Assembly: GCA_008828725.1 (NCBI GenBank)
Contig: MEHQ01003549.1
Span: forward strand, 154,084-218,083
Direction: 5' to 3'
DNA from: Saccharina japonica
Taxonomy: Eukaryota > Sar > Phaeophyceae > Laminariales > Laminariaceae
Length of the DNA: 64,000 nt
A program made the translations under genes and the position numbers. The notes under the pieces are model-generated. The model made no database searches and had not been told where the DNA came from. It saw nothing but the letters and a program-made list of their open reading frames with translations. Shown piece after piece: positions 12,536 through 23,065 of this stretch. How positions within the stretch are numbered: position 1 is the stretch's first letter; each line of letters opens with the position of its first letter.

Positions 12536-12793
12536 CTAGTATACATACAAGGGCTCCGCATGGGTGCCGGCATTCGCCGGCACCCATGCTTCGGGTAGGG
12601 CAGGGAAGGAGTTGGAATTATTACATCCGACATATAAACGAAAATATGAATCGAAAGGAATGCCAAGAGTCTCACCCGGAATTAATACTTTATCAGGAGG
12701 AGATAAATCAACAAAGAAATCAGGCATACCAGCTGGGCCAGCCATAAAACGGAGAAAGCTTCCTAAAGTCGTATCTCGTGAACCACTCCACAT
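12536..12793 (-). CDS. Unidentified coding-like block, possibly transferred DNA
   Basis: The minus-strand frame reads MWSGSRDTTLGSFLRF, then MAGPAGMPDFFVDLSPPDKV, then GETLGIPFDSYFRLYVG, with many A/T-ending codons. This composition differs from the CAG/GTAC-rich neighbours and from the GC hairpin (GGGTGCCGGCATTCGCCGGC) at 12560-12590 that overlaps its C-terminal end. The look is of organelle-like, viral or bacterial-like coding sequence, but I cannot name a family. The plus-strand frame over the same bases is less protein-like. No intron sites are obvious. Confidence 0.35.
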   Translation of the reverse strand: MWSGSRDTTLGSFLRFMAGPAGMPDFFVDLSPPDKVLIPGETLGIPFDSYFRLYVGCNNSNSFPALPEAWVPANAGTHAEPLYVY

Positions 12794-12799
12794 ACATAG

Positions 12800-13440
12800 G
12801 GGACACTAACCCTGAGATACCGCTGCTTATTTATGCAAAAAACTAAACGATTATTAATTTTTCTAAACTTTTATTTTTCCCGACTCGATCCCGCCGAAAT
12901 ATCCGCGAAAACTCAAAAACACCAACTTTTCAACAAACGCTTTGTATAAAAATCGTAATTTTCAATCAAAACGAAACTTGAGTGGAGACAGTGATGAAGA
13001 CACAAGGAGAAGAGCGATGAAAGTCTCGTTGCCCAATTCGGCATTGATCAAGAGTTATTACCAAAACCGATTCCACATACTATATTTAAGTCAAGTCATT
13101 ACGAAGAAAATGTCATTTCTGCGATGCCCCGCTCAATTTTGAGAATTTTGCACTGTGTTTTTAACCCCGGATTTGAATCGCACGTTCAAAGGCATTCTCT
13201 GTCCGCCCTACTTTTTTTGTTTTGTTTTCACTTCGTAGTTTTGGTCGCTTTTGTATTGTTTCGGGTTGTTGGATCGGCTATATCTCTTGGAAGAAAAAAA
13301 CAACTTATCGGGGCCGAAGGTCAATGAGTCGAAGAGTGCATTAGCTACCTCGTGTCCAAAAATCAAGTCCAAATTCTTAAAATCGATGGGGGCATCGCCA
13401 ATCCGACGTGTAAACCGTTTTGTGGCTGGCCCACCTCGTA
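12800..13440. other. No gene seen
   Basis: AT-rich sequence. AACCCCGGATTTGAATCGCA at 13153 resembles the 3' body of the SINE found at 28.1 and 39.3 kb, but only over this short stretch. Confidence 0.4.
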
Positions 13441-13450
13441 GTACAACAGC

Positions 13451-13467
13451 AGTAGTAGGAGGAGGAG

Positions 13468-13543
<76 letters not shown>
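13451..13543. repeat. (TAG)n microsatellite with GGA start
   Basis: AGTAGTAGGAGGAGGAGGAG followed by about 26 TAG units. Confidence 0.95.
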
Positions 13544-13666
13544 TAATCAAAATTAAAATTAAACAGTCTGAAATAAACGTACCAGGTATACTATAGTGTT
13601 CCGACGAGTTTACGTGATAGAGTGGTTCTACTATTCGTAGCCATGTATGGTATATAAGAAGAGGTG

Positions 13667-13751
<85 letters not shown>

Positions 13752-13753
13752 GC
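13667..13753. repeat. (TTG)n microsatellite
   Basis: About 29 TTG units without interruption. The frames across it (poly-Cys, poly-Gln) are not genes. Confidence 0.95.
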
Positions 13754-14081
13754 AACACACGCATGAAAACCACACGAAAAGTACAGCAGAGTGTAAAAAC
13801 CGTGATGAGAGGCACAGAACAGCAGTACTTAGCCCTGCATAGTACTACATAGCACTGCATAGCAGAGCGTGCGTACTCGTACTTCTACATACTCAAAGTG
13901 CAGTATGTAGTATGTGCTCGTACTCCTACAAAAAGCTCGCGCTTGTTGCTGGCTGTCCCTGTGGTTTCGAAGCTGTACCTACTCGTACGAACTGCCTTCA
14001 TTCATATACCTGGTACATTATATTCCATTTACAGTACCTGGTATATACATTAGATCGGGTAAAATTCACAGGTGTCGTACC

Positions 14082-14726
14082 CGTATGTGACAGTGTATAC
14101 CACACCCCGTCTTGTATACCACACCCCCACGGTATACCACCCGGGTGCCCATTATTCTAAAATCCTAAACGACCACCCGAGTTATCACCCGGGGTACGGT
14201 GTATACCACACCCCCTGAGGTAAACCTCATTAACATTATGACACCCCCAAGTTATCACCGCGGGTGAAAGCGTACCGATCAACAAAACGATTACCGGAAT
14301 AGCACAGCAGCAGCAGCACACCAGGTCTGCGAGAGTACCACAGCTTTTACCGTATGGGAACCAGCAGTATGGAGGTGGAGGAGGTACAGAGCCGTAGTGC
14401 AAGCGCGGTCCATCGCAACAGGCGAAACATGTCTTTGGCTCAGACAACTGCTGCTGCGGTTCCAGGCTCGATCGCGTCATTTTTAGGCCGTCTGTCTAGA
14501 ATATGGCAGCAAGACTCGTTTGAAACCACTGTTATCACCCCCCCATGTGATCACACCCCTACGGTATACCACCCGGGGTGGTGAATAATCTAAAATCCCA
14601 AACGACCACCCACTTTATCACCGGGGGTACGGTGTATACCATACCCCCACGGTATACCACCCCGGGTGATAAATTCCAAAACCCAAAACATTATCACCGG
14701 GGGTGTGGTATACACTGTCATATACG
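14082..14726. mobile_element. MITE-like element M2 with inverted ends
   Basis: The left end at 14082 (CGTATGTGACAGTGTATACC, then ACACCCC) is the inverse of the right end at 14700-14726, with one mismatch in 27. A TA at 14084 and 14723 could be the target duplication. Subterminal blocks of GTTATCACCCGGGG and GGTATACCAC fill both arms. The middle (14278-14518) is unrelated CAG-containing sequence with a short minus-strand frame of unknown meaning. GTATACACTGTCATATACG is repeated once more just outside the right end. Confidence 0.75.
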
Positions 14727-16002
14727 TGTATACACTGTCATATACGTACTCGTACGTTCAAAAAATCCTAAAAATGAAAAGCCGCACACTGCAGCAACTT
14801 GCTGTGAGAATGATCAAAACCATCCCCGCAATTGTTTATAGTATTTTTAAGCTGCAGCACGACATAAAAAAATGGAAAACTAATAATTAATCCGAGGAAA
14901 ACATTTGTTCGTTCGTATGTGTGTCTTTGGGCAATCAAATATCTGAGCCACAGCAGTACTCCGGGAACTGTTTGCTGTCGACACTGCCTGTGTGGCACTA
15001 CGTACAGCAGTAGTGGTGTACAGCAGCGTGTACAGCAGCAGTAGTAGGTCAAAAAGATAAATTATCTAATGCTTAAAACGATAAATTATCTAATGCTTAC
15101 TCGCTCTTATATATATATACATACATACGTGTGTACCCTCCTCTCGTACATGCATACACTCGAATAAACTTGTATGCGCGTGCTCGTGTAATTGTCGGGT
15201 GTGCAGCTTGATTCAGAATGTATACTCGTACTCCATTTTTTCAACCACATTCACTACTTTCTTCATGTATGTATGCACCGCACCTGCTATATACGTACGT
15301 CCATCCTATTGCATATTTACGTCCATATCTTTCCGAATCTTTACTTCCATATCTTACTGCATCTTTCTCCCATCTATGCCCAAACACCAGGTTGTCTAAC
15401 AACCCTACACATTTTTTTCACATTAAATATGCTTCTCAAGTCCGGCTTCGAACGTTCTTATAAATTAATATTAAAAAATAACATGTTTAAGCTGCGTACA
15501 TCCGTTGTTATTTTTGCAAGAATACCTGAAAACAAAATGGGATAATTGCGTAGAAAAGAACGACATATAGGAAATGGAATGATTTGTGTCTGCATTCTCC
15601 TCGTGATGCTAACTGTAACCCGGTGTAGTTCTGAAAGTGCCTTACATTTTCACAGATAACATCCGAGTCTTTGGAACGAAGTCTGCCAATGTCATTATTT
15701 TTTGCAGCAACCTGCCCTTTTGCGAGCGGGAGATTGAATGACAACGCTTGATCATCATCCCGCTCGCGTCCACGGTTCATGGGGAGGTATTCAACGGTGA
15801 GTACGAAGGGCGTGGGGCGTTGAAGTCGACCCTCTCGCCACAGCAGCACTGTGAAATGTAGAGAGCACCTACACCGTTAATACTCACTCGGGGAGATGTC
15901 GCGCGAAGCAACATGGACCTCGACGATGCAAAGGGCCGACAAAATGTTACTCCTGTTGATACTACTCCAATATTTTAAAAAGTCACCGCTTTGTCTTTGT
16001 GA
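14727..16002. other. No gene seen
   Basis: Mixed sequence. A short local repetition CCATATCTTNC...ATCTTT lies at 15310-15370, and a C run ends at an N (16017). Confidence 0.4.
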
Positions 16003-16017
16003 CTACCCCCCCCCCCN

Positions 16018-16269
16018 AAGCTCCGCCCCCCTGGGATCCAACGGCTCTCTGATCTCCAGCGACTGGTCGTAGTGCAGGACGGCTCCGGGGTCGACCAGTC
16101 CGTTCAGGGCGTCGGGAAGAAGGACGAGAGTGGGACCTGTCCTGCCATCGCCAGGCATTGGGTACAGGTAGGGGTGTGCTTGTTGGGGTATTTGCGCCGG
16201 GGTATTCGGGTACCGAGCCTGGCTGTTTTGGTTATACTCGGGTGGGTACACGTACGGTTGGTTTGGTCA
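16018..16269 (-). CDS. Partial Pro/Tyr/Gln-rich frame cut by an assembly gap
   Basis: The minus-strand frame runs from about 16269 into the N at 16017. Its first part is Pro-Tyr-Gln rich (YPPEYNQNSQARYPN, then PQQAHPYLYPMPG), followed by a more ordinary segment with LVDPGAVLHYDQSLEIREP. No ATG is seen; a stop lies just upstream in frame, so it would be an internal or C-terminal exon or a remnant. The proline-tyrosine leader recalls the N-termini of scramblase-type or other membrane-adaptor proteins, but I cannot assign a family. Confidence 0.3.
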
Positions 16270-16294
16270 TACTCGGGTACTACATACATGTACG

Positions 16295-17372
16295 AGTATA
16301 CAAGGGCTACGCTCCGCGGGCGACTGACGCCGCCCGCTACGCTCGCGCAAGGAAAGAAGCAGAAGTGGCCCATGATGTATAGTGCAAGCAAAAGCACCGA
16401 CTTGAAAATGCCAAGAGGTTCATGGTGCACAGCGAAGAAACGGCGGACTTGACATGCATGCAAAACATGCTTGGGATGCACATTAGCTCCCTGCTCCAGG
16501 ACAACAAAGCAGCTGTATGATCGACAGAGAAAGCACAGCAACACGGCTTACAGCACGGCGCTGCGCTGCCTGCTGTGGTGGGATTCGTGCCTTGGTGAGT
16601 ATGTGTGGTAGTACAACAACAACGAACGGTGGCATACGAGTATAGTATAGGACTTCGTACTTTGTACAAGGGCTCCGCTGCGCGGGCGACTAACGCCGCC
16701 CGCTACGCTCGCGGAAGGAGGAAAGGAACCAAATGTGAAAAGCGTAAAACAGGAATATATATTATTTTAGTTGCAACTGGCGACTTGATAATGCCAAGAG
16801 CTCCATATCTGTATGGCGGCTAATACAGGACAGAAACGATAGTGGGAGATATGAATATCTATCTTCCAACACGAAAAAAGATGCCGAAGAAAGCTCCTCA
16901 CCGCCTGCTACGCTCGCGCAAGGAAAGGGGCAAAAGAGGTCCTCGATGTGGTGCAAGGACTGACTTGAAAATGCAAAGAGAGATTCATGGTGCAATGCAG
17001 CGAAATGCTTACTGCTGTACGCAACTGAACGTATAGCACCCGCTTACCTGCGCCTACCGCTGTATTGTACTGCAGGAGTACTGGTATGTTCCTTGTGGCA
17101 AAGCACCTATTAATACCTGTACGACGACAGCAGCACAGTCCTACACCACAATTTTTCTCATAATCGAAAGGAAGAGAAAGCACAGCAACACGGTTCACAG
17201 CACGGCGCTGCGCTGCCTGCTGGGGGTGTGATTTGTGACTGCAAGGGCTCCGCTCCGTGGGCCGCCCGCTACGCTCGCGCAAGGAAAGGGGCAGAAGAGG
17301 TCCACGGTGTGGTGCAAGGACCGACTTGAAAATGCCAAGATATTCATGGTGCAGCGAAGAAACTGTTAAGAG
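16295..17372 (+). repeat. R1 GC-hairpin repeat cluster, plus orientation
   Basis: Hairpin-bearing units start at about 16298, 16666 and 17249 (ACAAGGGCTCCGCT...CGCCCGCTACGCTCGCG); a half-hairpin is at 16903. Each is followed by AAGGAAAGGGGCAGAAG and then ACTTGAAAATGCCAAGAG and TTCATGGTGCA. The cluster is the inverted counterpart of 1-910. Related fragments lie at 18660-18815 and 46555-46855. Confidence 0.75.
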
Positions 17373-17826
17373 TGCCACTCAACACGTATTTACGCCAAAA
17401 CTGGCTCTTTTTATGTCACGAGATCCAGTTGAATCAAAAAAATAAACTTTTGACCTTTAGGAAATAAACCAATCAGAGCCAGCCAAATGTCGTCATGATG
17501 AACGACAAAAAAAAACTCCACATTTCAGCTCCATGCTACTCGTACCTAATGATGTTGGGCAGCCTCGTTCGCTCGTTCGAGCTGCGTGTACTCTCGGCTC
17601 GTGACGCTGCTTGCACTTTGAACAGTAACTAAGCACTCTCTACGACACAACCCACAATCAGCGAATCCCAAGCCCGCTTGTCTCGCGGAACTCCAGCGCT
17701 CATGGCGATGACTACCCACACGTCGCGGTAGCAGCCGTCCGTGCCAGATCAAAACCAACTGCTGCAGCAGCATTGACCAGTAGCATCAAGCAGCAGCAGC
17801 AAGCAGAAGCAGCAGCAGCAGCAGCA
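17358..17826 (+). repeat. Dispersed repeat A, copy 1
   Basis: Begins AACTGTTAAGAGTGCCACTC, then ACACGTATTTACGCCAAAAC. Ends in a CAGCAG-rich tail after CCAGATCAAAACCAACTGCTG. Copies at 20955-21430 and, inverted, at 24552-24095 share its full length. The short Cys/Arg frame on the minus strand shifts between copies, so it is not conserved coding. Confidence 0.85.
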
Positions 17827-18182
17827 GCCATGATGGCTACTACCGGTACCTGGTACTATTGCTCAGCACAGCTGGTAGTCTCCCTCTCATGCTGCAATCG
17901 GACGTATAGGCAGCCTTGTCCGTAAATATTACGACCGTTTGGACTAAATATAAACATGAAAACGAATTTTATTTTCAGGTTCGGAGTGGTAGGGAATAAC
18001 ATATCGGAATGAATTTCTGCTGGGGTTGGAGAGACCCGAGGGTTGTTTTTTATATGCGAAAGAAGCGTAACATATACCAGTACAACCAAAACAGACTAAA
18101 GTGGCATTTTTTTAGGGTGGGTTTTTCCTCAGCAACAACGCGGATTCTGATGCGGTTTGCTGTGATAGATAGCCTGTAACCT

Positions 18183-18535
18183 AAAGCATGTATTCATCTA
18201 TCTGTGTGTTTAAGTAAAGGAGGCAAACAATTCCGCGCAGAACAGATGAAAAATATAGTATTTTTCGGCCATTTCTATTTCAATTCTGAATATTGTTTTG
18301 ACGTGATGAACGAATACAACCGCGGCGACCCTGCAGCCATGGCCGCGAAGTATTAAGAGAAACCTCCACCACCATCCGGAGTAACCGGCGATCAAAGCTG
18401 TGTGTAGTGTTTATTCAAGATATTTAAGAAAATACGATTTCCGTTTTTTTTTTTGCTATGGTTGTTTTGATCGATACGAAAAGACGAGGCATGAGATTGC
18501 GGCAAAAAAAGGTTCATTGCCACCCCTAACTGTGG
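18183..18535 (+). repeat. Dispersed repeat B, copy 1
   Basis: Matches 21427-21790 from AAGCATGTATT to CGCCACCCCTAACTGTGG. In this copy 355 bp separate it from repeat A; in copy 2 the two abut. It contains a short segment coding like the NTF2-type peptide described at 21463, closed earlier here. Confidence 0.85.
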
Positions 18536-18879
18536 ACTTGAAGTGACATGCACGGAAAAAACGTACTCACTCATGCACGAGATGAACATGTCACATTATG
18601 GAAGAAACGATGTAATACTTGCTACTGCTGTACGTAGATGTACGGAAGAAGAGTAGGCACATCACGGTACAGCACTGTCCGCACGGCAGTAGGCCACGGA
18701 ACCGCACGGCACCGCAAAGCGCTGCGCTGCAACACCTACTGTTGTACATACGTACAACTGAAGTGAACGCATAGTACCCGCCTACCACTCACTGCTGTAT
18801 TGTGCTGCAGTATACACAAAAATGAACGAAAAACAAACGTACAGTATTTTTATGGGAGCATGAAGAAAGCCCGCGAAAA
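18536..18879. other. No gene; partial R1-like sequence
   Basis: 18660-18815 resembles parts of the R1 cluster (GCACGGCACCGCAAAGCGCTG, TACCCGCCTACC...GTATTGTGCTGCAG). Confidence 0.45.
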
Positions 18880-19232
18880 AAACTTCGAACGTCTCAGGTT
18901 CTATCAGCCTCGTAAGCTCCCCGCCCCCTCGCGACCACACCTCTCGATGGACTCGCGACCCCTAGCCACGAAAACGACGACCGCGCTCCTTCCGACCCTC
19001 CCTCTACTGGCCAGCGCCCGCCGATACCCGCGATAGCGCCGCGCTCATCCCCGTTGCCGTGTTCAAGCTCGAGCACAAAAAAATGAAAAAGAGCTGGAGG
19101 CAAAGCAAGTAATCGCGAATAAAAAAGAAACCTAGGAAAGCCGAGAACCTCCGGAAAGCAAGTAACTTCTGCTTCGGCAATTACAGGCTGAGAGTGACTG
19201 TGAGGTACGAAAATATGCCGAGGAAAGCTTCC
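18880..19232 (+). repeat. Dispersed repeat R8, copy 1
   Basis: Shares CTAGCCACGAAAA, CCCTCTACTGGCCAGCGCCC and ATACCCGCGAT with copies at 19775 and 63680 (inverted). The minus strand reads GAIAGIGGRWPVEGGS and SFSWLGVA, a frame kept open in all three copies. Ends with ATATGCCGAGGAAAGCTTC. Confidence 0.8.
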
Positions 19233-19479
19233 GAACCAAAGATCAACGTATGTATTGATATGTATGAAAGAGGAAAGAGAAAGCACAGCACAGCACGGTC
19301 GTCAAATTGTGAAGTACGAAACACAGGAAATCAACAAAAACTGAGAAAGATGTAAACATTCGTAGGTACGTACATACGAGTACTCGTACGTATTCGTACT
19401 CGAACAAAACGGCACGAGCGAAAAACAATAAACGAAAAAAAATCCCATCGGGCCGATTGCGCCGCAAAAAACAAAAAAA

Positions 19480-19660
19480 AAGTTGAGACGTCTTCCGCGT
19501 TCTGTCAGCCTTGATGCTCCCCGTCCACCCGCGATCACGTCGCCATGGATTCGGTCCGGGTCGAACTCTACTGCCTCTCTGCCCCAGTGAGCCCCGTGGC
19601 CCGCCTCGTATGAAGCCCGGTGCTCACCGTGGCCCTCGTTCGCCCGCTCCATCATGAGGT
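19480..19660 (+). repeat. Dispersed repeat R8, partial copy
   Basis: AAGTTGAGACGTCTTCCGCG, then TCTGTCAGCCTTGATGCTCC, aligns with the first 90 bp of the copy at 18880. The rest diverges. Confidence 0.5.
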
Positions 19661-19774
19661 GTTCAAATCACCTGGTTCTCTCTCTGATAGTAATATGTGT
19701 TCCGATAAATAAGCACCCCTTGAATGTTCTTTTACCCTAATGAACGACCCTTATAACTCTGACATACTGGATTG

Positions 19775-20040
19775 ATACAGCATGCAGCAACGCAGACAAA
19801 GGCCCTTCATGCTTCCCTCGTGTCTCGGTGGACACGCCACGCCTAACCACGAAAAATACGACCGCGCTCCATCTGACCCCCCCTCTACTGGCCAGCGCCC
19901 TCCCATACCCGCGATGGCGCCGGGCTCGCCCGCGCTCCCGTGCTCTCTGGGCACACACACGAACCCAAAACTGAAAGAGGAAGAAGCCTCTCGACAACTA
20001 AAGTATATAGGGAACAAAGAGAGAAAGCAAAGCTGAGCAA
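19775..20040 (+). repeat. Dispersed repeat R8, copy 2
   Basis: Aligns with copy 1 from about 18935 and with the inverted copy at 63680-64000. The minus-strand peptide reads GAIAGMGGRWPVEGGS and YFSWLGVA. Confidence 0.8.
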
Positions 20041-20244
20041 GTAATGACAGGAGGCGGTGTCGAAGTGGGAGCTCTGAGAGATGTTATTAAGTAAGTCTAT
20101 TATGATGTATTTAGGATTACATTTCATCCCTATATTTTCCGAGCCCGACGCCCATCGGTCGAGGGGGGGCCCAAGCCCGCCCTCAGCCAATCAGGGGCCG
20201 CGGCGCGCGCGGCAGGAGTTATTGCCCCTCGGGGGAACCCCCCA

Positions 20245-20945
20245 GTCCCGCCGCACCCGGGGACGATAGGGCCCCATCCCCGGTTCGTAAATCCCTCCGT
20301 ATCTGTACAAATCCTACCACCCGGGGACGAAACACGTTCCCCCGGCTCGAAACCGCCCCGCACGGTGTGGAAACCCCAGCCCGACCGGCCGATCGCTGAT
20401 TGGCTGGGGCTCGAAATTTAGAGCCAGCGCCACCCGGGGACGATTGGGCCCCATCCCCGAATGGGAAATCCCTCCATACATGTACAGCTCCAGCAGCCCG
20501 GGGACGAGCCGAGATCTTCCGGGTCGACACCGCCGCGTACGGTGTGGAAACCCCAGCCACACCGTCCGATCGCTGATTGGCTTGGGCTCGTATACAAAGC
20601 CAGAACCACCCGGGCACGACAAAGTATCATCCTGCGATCGCAAATCCCGCCATGCATCCACAACTCCTCACCCGGGGACGATAGGGACCCATCCCCGGTG
20701 CGTATTTGTCTCCGTGTGTCTACAACTCCGACCACCCGGGAACGAGAACAACGACCCCTCGAGTCAAAACCGCCCCGCATGGTGTGGAAACCTCAGCCCC
20801 ACCGGCCGATTAGGCCAATCGCCGATTCGCTGGGGCTCGAAAATAAAGCGAGCGCAAATTCCGGCGGCCCGGGGACGAAAACCGAGACCCTTCATGTCGA
20901 AACCCCCGCTCACGCCGTGAAAACCGCAGCGCCACTGGCGCTATA
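20245..20945. repeat. Satellite (about 178-bp unit), block 1
   Basis: About four units. Each unit holds CACCCGGGGACGATAGGG, CCCATCCCCGG, AAATCCCTCCATACAT, CTCCAACAACCCGGGGACGA, CCGCCCCGCACGGTGTGGAA and GATCGCTGATTGGCTGGGG. Units are diverged. Open frames through it are by-products of GC-rich sequence. Confidence 0.9.
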
Positions 20946-20954
20946 GCTGATCGA

Positions 20955-21430
20955 CTGTTAGTAGTGCCATTGAACACGTATTTACGCCAAAACTGGCTCT
21001 TTTTATGTCACGAGATCCAGTTGAAATGAAAAATGGAACTTTTGTCCTTTAGAAAAGAAACCAATCAGAGCCAGCCAAATGTCGTCGTCACGATGAACGG
21101 CTCAAAAATCTCCAAATTTCAGCTCCCTGCTACTCGTACGTAATGATGTTGGGCAGCCTCGTTCGCTTGTTCGAGCTGTCTGTACTCCCTGCTCGTGACG
21201 CTGCTTGCACTTTGAACAGTAACTAAGCACTCTCTACGGCACAACCCACAGCCCACAATCAGCGAAGCCCAAGCCCGCTTGTCTCGCGGAACTCCAGCGC
21301 TCATGGTGATGGCTGCCCACACGTCACGGTAGCAGCCGTCCGTGCCAGATCAAATTCAACTGCTGCAGCAGCATTGAGCCGCAGCATTGAGCAGTAGCAT
21401 CAAGCAGCAGCATTGAGCAGAAGCAAAAGC
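20955..21430 (+). repeat. Dispersed repeat A, copy 2
   Basis: Full-length relative of 17358-17826 with the same start (GACTGTTAGTAGTGCCATTG) and a tail of GCAGCATTGAGCAG repeats. Repeat B follows without a gap. Confidence 0.85.
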
Positions 21431-21790
21431 ATGTATTAATATAATAGTGTGTTGAAGTAAAGGTGGCAAATAATTCCGCGCAAGAGCAAAGGAAAAATAT
21501 AGTATTTTTCGGCCGTTTCTCTTCCAATTCTGAATATTTTTTTGACGTGATGAACTATTACAACCGCGGCGACCCTGCAGCCATGGCCGCGAAGTATGAA
21601 GAGCAAACTCCTCTGTCATCCGGAGTAACCGGCGATCAAAGTTCAGCCTGTATGTAGTGTTTAGTCAAGATATTCAAGAAAATACGATTTCCGTTTTTGT
21701 TTTTGTTTTGCTATGGTTGTTTTGATCGATACGAAACGACAAGACATAATATTGCGGCGGAAAAACCTTCATTATCGCCCCTAACTGTGG
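21427..21790 (+). repeat. Dispersed repeat B, copy 2
   Basis: Matches 18183-18535. It abuts repeat A on the left and satellite block 2 on the right. Confidence 0.85.
21463..21657 (+). pseudogene. Short captured-gene-like frame inside repeat B (NTF2/SnoaL-like?)
   Basis: An ATG-started frame of 64 residues with NSEYFFDVMNYYNRGDPAAM, then AAKYEE, and later SSGVTGDQS. The pattern aromatic - YNRGD - AAxAAxYxE is the usual opening helix of SnoaL/NTF2-like (DUF4440-type) domains, whose full length is about 120 residues. Only the first part is present. Copy 1 at 18280-18350 codes nearly the same residues, with replacements such as H/R and Y/S, and ends soon after AAKY. It is best read as a fragment of a host gene carried by the repeat. 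The family match is an inference from a short motif. Confidence 0.35.
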
Positions 21791-22720
21791 CTCGAAAATA
21801 GAACCAGTGCCACCCGGAAGATGATAGGGGCCCATACCCGGATCGGAAATCCCTCCATACATCTACAACTCCAACAACCCGGGGACGAAATCCGAGTTCC
21901 CCCTGATCAACACCGCCCCGCACGGTGTGGAAACCCCAACCCTACTGGCTCTATCACTGGTTGGCTGGGGTACCTTTCAGGGTTCGACGCATGCGGGGAG
22001 GATTTAGTCCCATTCCTAGATAATACATAAATCCATACTTCGTCATCTCCGACAAACCGGAAGAAAAAAACAAATTACCCCCCGGTTCAATACCGCCCCG
22101 CACGGTGTGGAAACCTCAACCCCACTGGCTTTATCACTGTTTGGCTGAGGTTCGGGGAGCCACCGCCACCCGGGGTGGATCATTTTTCATCCCCTCGTCA
22201 TCAGCACTTCCATATCTTCAAAACCCCAACGCAACGGGGACGAAAATGGTGCCTCCCCGGGTCGACACCACCTCGCACAGTGTGGGAACCCCAACGCCGT
22301 TGGCTGATCGAATGACTGGGGCTAAGAAATGAAGCCAGCACCGCCCGGGGACGATAAAGTCCCATCCTCGGATCGGAAACCCCTGCGTACATATATAACT
22401 CCGCCAGTACGGCGACGAAGATCGAGTTCACTCCTGTCGACACTGCCCCGCACGGTTTGAACACCCCAACCCCACCGACCGATCGCTGATTGGGTGGGGC
22501 TCGATAGTAAAGCCAGCGCCACCCGGGGACGATAGGTCCCATCCCCGGATCGGAAATCCCTCCATACGTCTACAACTCCAACAACCCGGGGACGAAACCG
22601 AGGTCCTCCGGGTCGACACCGCCGCGCACGGTGTGGAAAACCCAACCCCGCTGGCTCTGTCACTGTCTAGCTGGGGTATCCTTGAGGGTATGCCGCAGGC
22701 GGGGAGGATAAGGTACTGTC
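21790..22720. repeat. Satellite (about 178-bp unit), block 2
   Basis: About five units with starts near 21810, 21985, 22165, 22345 and 22520, spacing 175-185 bp, and a broken sixth. Same word order as block 1. Unit ends carry GGCTGGGGTACCTTTCAGGG variants. Confidence 0.9.
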
Positions 22721-23065
22721 GCCAGATAATTTTTTTTCCATACATTAGGCCGACTTTTATGGGATGGGAATCCAGAAACCAAAACAGCCTTTCCCCTTTG
22801 TGGTGGTGAAACCCGCACAAGGCTCCGCTTCTTTTTTTTTGTCCCAAAACCTGCCCGACGCAGCAAAAAAAACGAGTTTTTGGCACACAGCAACCACCGA
22901 TGCCACGAGTTCTCCCCTCACAGAGCACGGGTCGCGCTCAAACTTCCAAGGCTGTATGCTCCTCTTCTCTGAGTGTCCTCGCTGCCAAGTATGAGGGCCG
23001 TAGGTGGCTTGTGGCTAGAGGTATCGCACATAACGTGAGGCCTGGTCCATTTCTGTCTCAAATTT
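22721..23065. other. No gene seen
   Basis: Unique-looking sequence between satellite and the 10-bp array, with homopolymer T and A runs. Confidence 0.4.

Noticed and set aside
13377-13860. Poly-Asn, poly-Tyr and poly-Gln proteins
   Set aside because: Translations of TAG and TTG microsatellites in flanking non-coding DNA.
17546-17773. Cys/Arg-rich frame in repeat A as a conserved protein
   Set aside because: A 7-bp indel between copies shifts the frame, so the peptide is not conserved.
20245-22720. RNA polymerase III B box in the satellite unit (GGGTCGATACC)
   Set aside because: No matching A box at suitable spacing; the word varies between units.
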